Shown: positions 61,083 to 62,140 of the stretch, in pieces
How positions within the stretch are numbered: position 1 is the first letter of the stretch
Layout: every line of letters starts with the position of its first letter
Assembly: GCA_964481175.1 (NCBI GenBank)
Contig: CAYZSZ010000003.1
Span: forward strand, 1-62,140
Source: JAGOVB01 sp964481175
GTDB lineage: Bacteria; Patescibacteriota; Minisyncoccia; Phycocordibacterales; PALSA-1337
Reading direction: 5' to 3'
DNA length: 62,140 bases
Made by a program: the position numbers and the translations under genes
The notes under the pieces: model-generated
Database searches by the model: none
Seen by the model: the letters and a program-made list of their open reading frames with translations, nothing else
Told to the model about the DNA's origin: nothing

Positions 61083-62140
61083 TTATTTTTCTAGCTTCTT
61101 CATATACGCTCCAAGCTCTGAAATGAGGACGGTTTCTTGAGATCGGGTATCGTTGTGGCGGATGATGACGCTTTTTTCGACTGCTTCTTTTTTACCCATG
61201 ATCATCGTATATGGAATACGCATACGTTCTGCAACTGATACTTGGGCACCAAGCTTGTCTTTTGGGAGAGACTGAAAGACTGGTATCTTTGCTTTGCGGA
61301 GGATCTCGATGACTGGCAGGCTCAATAGCTTTGCTTCAAAGCCAAGCTGCACAAAGTACACCCATGGCTTTTTGGTCTTTGTGAGTTCTTTTCGGAGATC
61401 ATTTTTTCCTTTTTTAATAAGGAGTGATATACCGACTCCCGCAAGCTCTTTTTTGAAACCGATCTTTTTTGAAAGGCTGTCGTAGCGGACACCGATCGCC
61501 AGTGTTTTGTCTCCTTCTTTGATTTCAAATATTGTTTCTGAGCAGTATTTTTTGTTACCGATTAGGTTGTTGTTGATGTTGTAGGGGATTTCGAGAGTTT
61601 CGAGGAATTCGAGCACTTCTTGGAAATGGATACGGCTCGCCTCAGTGAGGTAATGGATCGCACGTGGGGCGTTTGAGTTTATCTCCATACATTTCTCATT
61701 ACCACAGCTCAAGAGCTCTAGAGGGTCAGTTTTGAAGGCCTGGCGGCACTCTGGGTGCAGGTCGTTGATGTGTTTTCGGTAATAGTTGCCGAGCTCACGG
61801 GTAAAGCGAGCGATCGAGTCTTTGTCTCCGATGCTATTGATATCGATCGTGAGATCTGTGTACCCCTCTTCTTTGAGCATAGTGCATGCAGTCTGAATGA
61901 GTGTGGCCTCGGCTATGCTTTTATTGTTTCCCAATATTTCCAAATCTGCATATCGAGGAAAGTCGCTACCTTTTTTCGAACTGTGTTTGAAAGAATCCTT
62001 TAGATAGAGCATGACAGGGTGTGGATGCTCGGTCATGTTTTCTTCGTATAGTCGCAAAAGCGCTACTTTTTCTTCGACGTGGAGAGGGAGGCGGAGATCT
62101 CCATCTTCGATATGGTCACCATCGAGCATGTCTTTTGATT
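61083..62140 (-). CDS. hisS: histidyl-tRNA synthetase (partial, runs off window)
   Basis: At least 352 residues, cut by the window edge, so the N-terminal part including motif 1 is missing. Class II features visible: DFPRYADLEILGN, the HisRS-specific C-terminal half with GVRYDSL and AGVGISLLIKKG, and the anticodon-binding domain at the end (VYFVQLGFEAKLLSL, GAQVSVAERMRIPY, LGAYMKKLEK). Charges tRNA-His. It is the first visible gene of the minus-strand run that continues with rpsU, ybeY, ftsA and ftsZ. Confidence 0.93.
   Translation of the reverse strand, partial: SKDMLDGDHIEDGDLRLPLHVEEKVALLRLYEENMTEHPHPVMLYLKDSFKHSSKKGSDFPRYADLEILGNNKSIAEATLIQTACTMLKEEGYTDLTIDINSIGDKDSIARFTRELGNYYRKHINDLHPECRQAFKTDPLELLSCGNEKCMEINSNAPRAIHYLTEASRIHFQEVLEFLETLEIPYNINNNLIGNKKYCSETIFEIKEGDKTLAIGVRYDSLSKKIGFKKELAGVGISLLIKKGKNDLRKELTKTKKPWVYFVQLGFEAKLLSLPVIEILRKAKIPVFQSLPKDKLGAQVSVAERMRIPYTMIMGKKEAVEKSVIIRHNDTRSQETVLISELGAYMKKLEK

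Noticed and set aside
1..62140. Alternative genetic code (UGA as Gly or Trp), as in some CPR groups
   Set aside because: Trp codons are TGG throughout, long frames are free of in-frame TGA, and TGA is used as a true stop (e.g. 27890-28951).
1..62140. CRISPR arrays, insertion sequences and phage genes
   Set aside because: No regularly spaced repeats, transposase, integrase or structural phage genes were seen on either strand.

Overview
The window is a gene-dense piece of a small bacterial genome, most likely a Candidate Phyla Radiation organism (Patescibacteria, Parcubacteria-type). The reasons are very tight packing with many overlaps; secreted proteins with N-terminal signals, 'GWISF'-type repeats and the 'PPGNNVDAPINVG' motif that I associate with Parcubacteria; reduced versions of normally larger enzymes (ValRS, GlmU); and many genes with a -10 box only 6-9 nt before the start codon and no clear Shine-Dalgarno. 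The code is standard: Trp is TGG and TGA is used as a stop. No insertion sequence, CRISPR array or prophage was seen.

Layout: (1) 1-3590, a PAP2 phosphatase and the lower-glycolysis enzymes GpmI and enolase. (2) 3646-7120, small membrane and secreted proteins, ending in a GC-rich orphan exported protein. (3) 7203-17141, NUDIX hydrolase, methyltransferase, an MFS/RNase J/peptide-binding protein/SecG block, GroES-GroEL and small membrane proteins. (4) 17157-31737, four secreted modular proteins (2447, 1118, 353 and 929 aa) that share modules: LamG, trypsin-like protease, parallel beta-helix, an unassigned Ig-like module, thrombospondin type 3 repeat, a common C-terminal domain, and peptidoglycan-binding domains on two of them. 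They look like a cell-wall-attached glycan/protein-binding and degrading surface system. (5) 31745-34106, LemA, TPM-domain protein, DUF1761 and DUF192. (6) 34161-38210, a DnaA-box-preceded nrdAB pair whose NrdB has Phe at the radical Tyr site (class Ic-like), followed by RNase P RNA. (7) 38290-49520, an O-antigen-ligase-like/TPR protein, MurJ, LepA, FtsB-like protein, glutaredoxin, tRNA-Arg, a GH130-like protein, tRNA-Phe, Hsp20, PrsW and ValRS, with a candidate structured RNA upstream of valS. (8) 49771-55382, a GC-rich exported orphan, a repeat-bearing secreted protein, TsaD, tRNA-Val, a membrane protein, NUDIX, another GC-rich orphan, tRNA-Glu and a GlmU N-terminal domain. (9) 55345-62140, a minus-strand run reading HisS, bS21, YbeY, FtsA, FtsZ, thioredoxin reductase and an ABC exporter.

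Themes: cell division and wall synthesis (FtsZ/A/B, MurJ), dNTP supply, protein folding and secretion, and a large investment in surface proteins. The most unusual signals are the surface cluster, three GC-rich orphan genes (two exported) each closed off by its own terminator, an apparently leaderless promoter architecture including one palindromic -10 shared by two divergent genes, and tRNAs that abut or overlap coding sequences so that tRNA processing would cut the mRNA at the start or stop codon. All family assignments are from reading the sequence; no database search was run.
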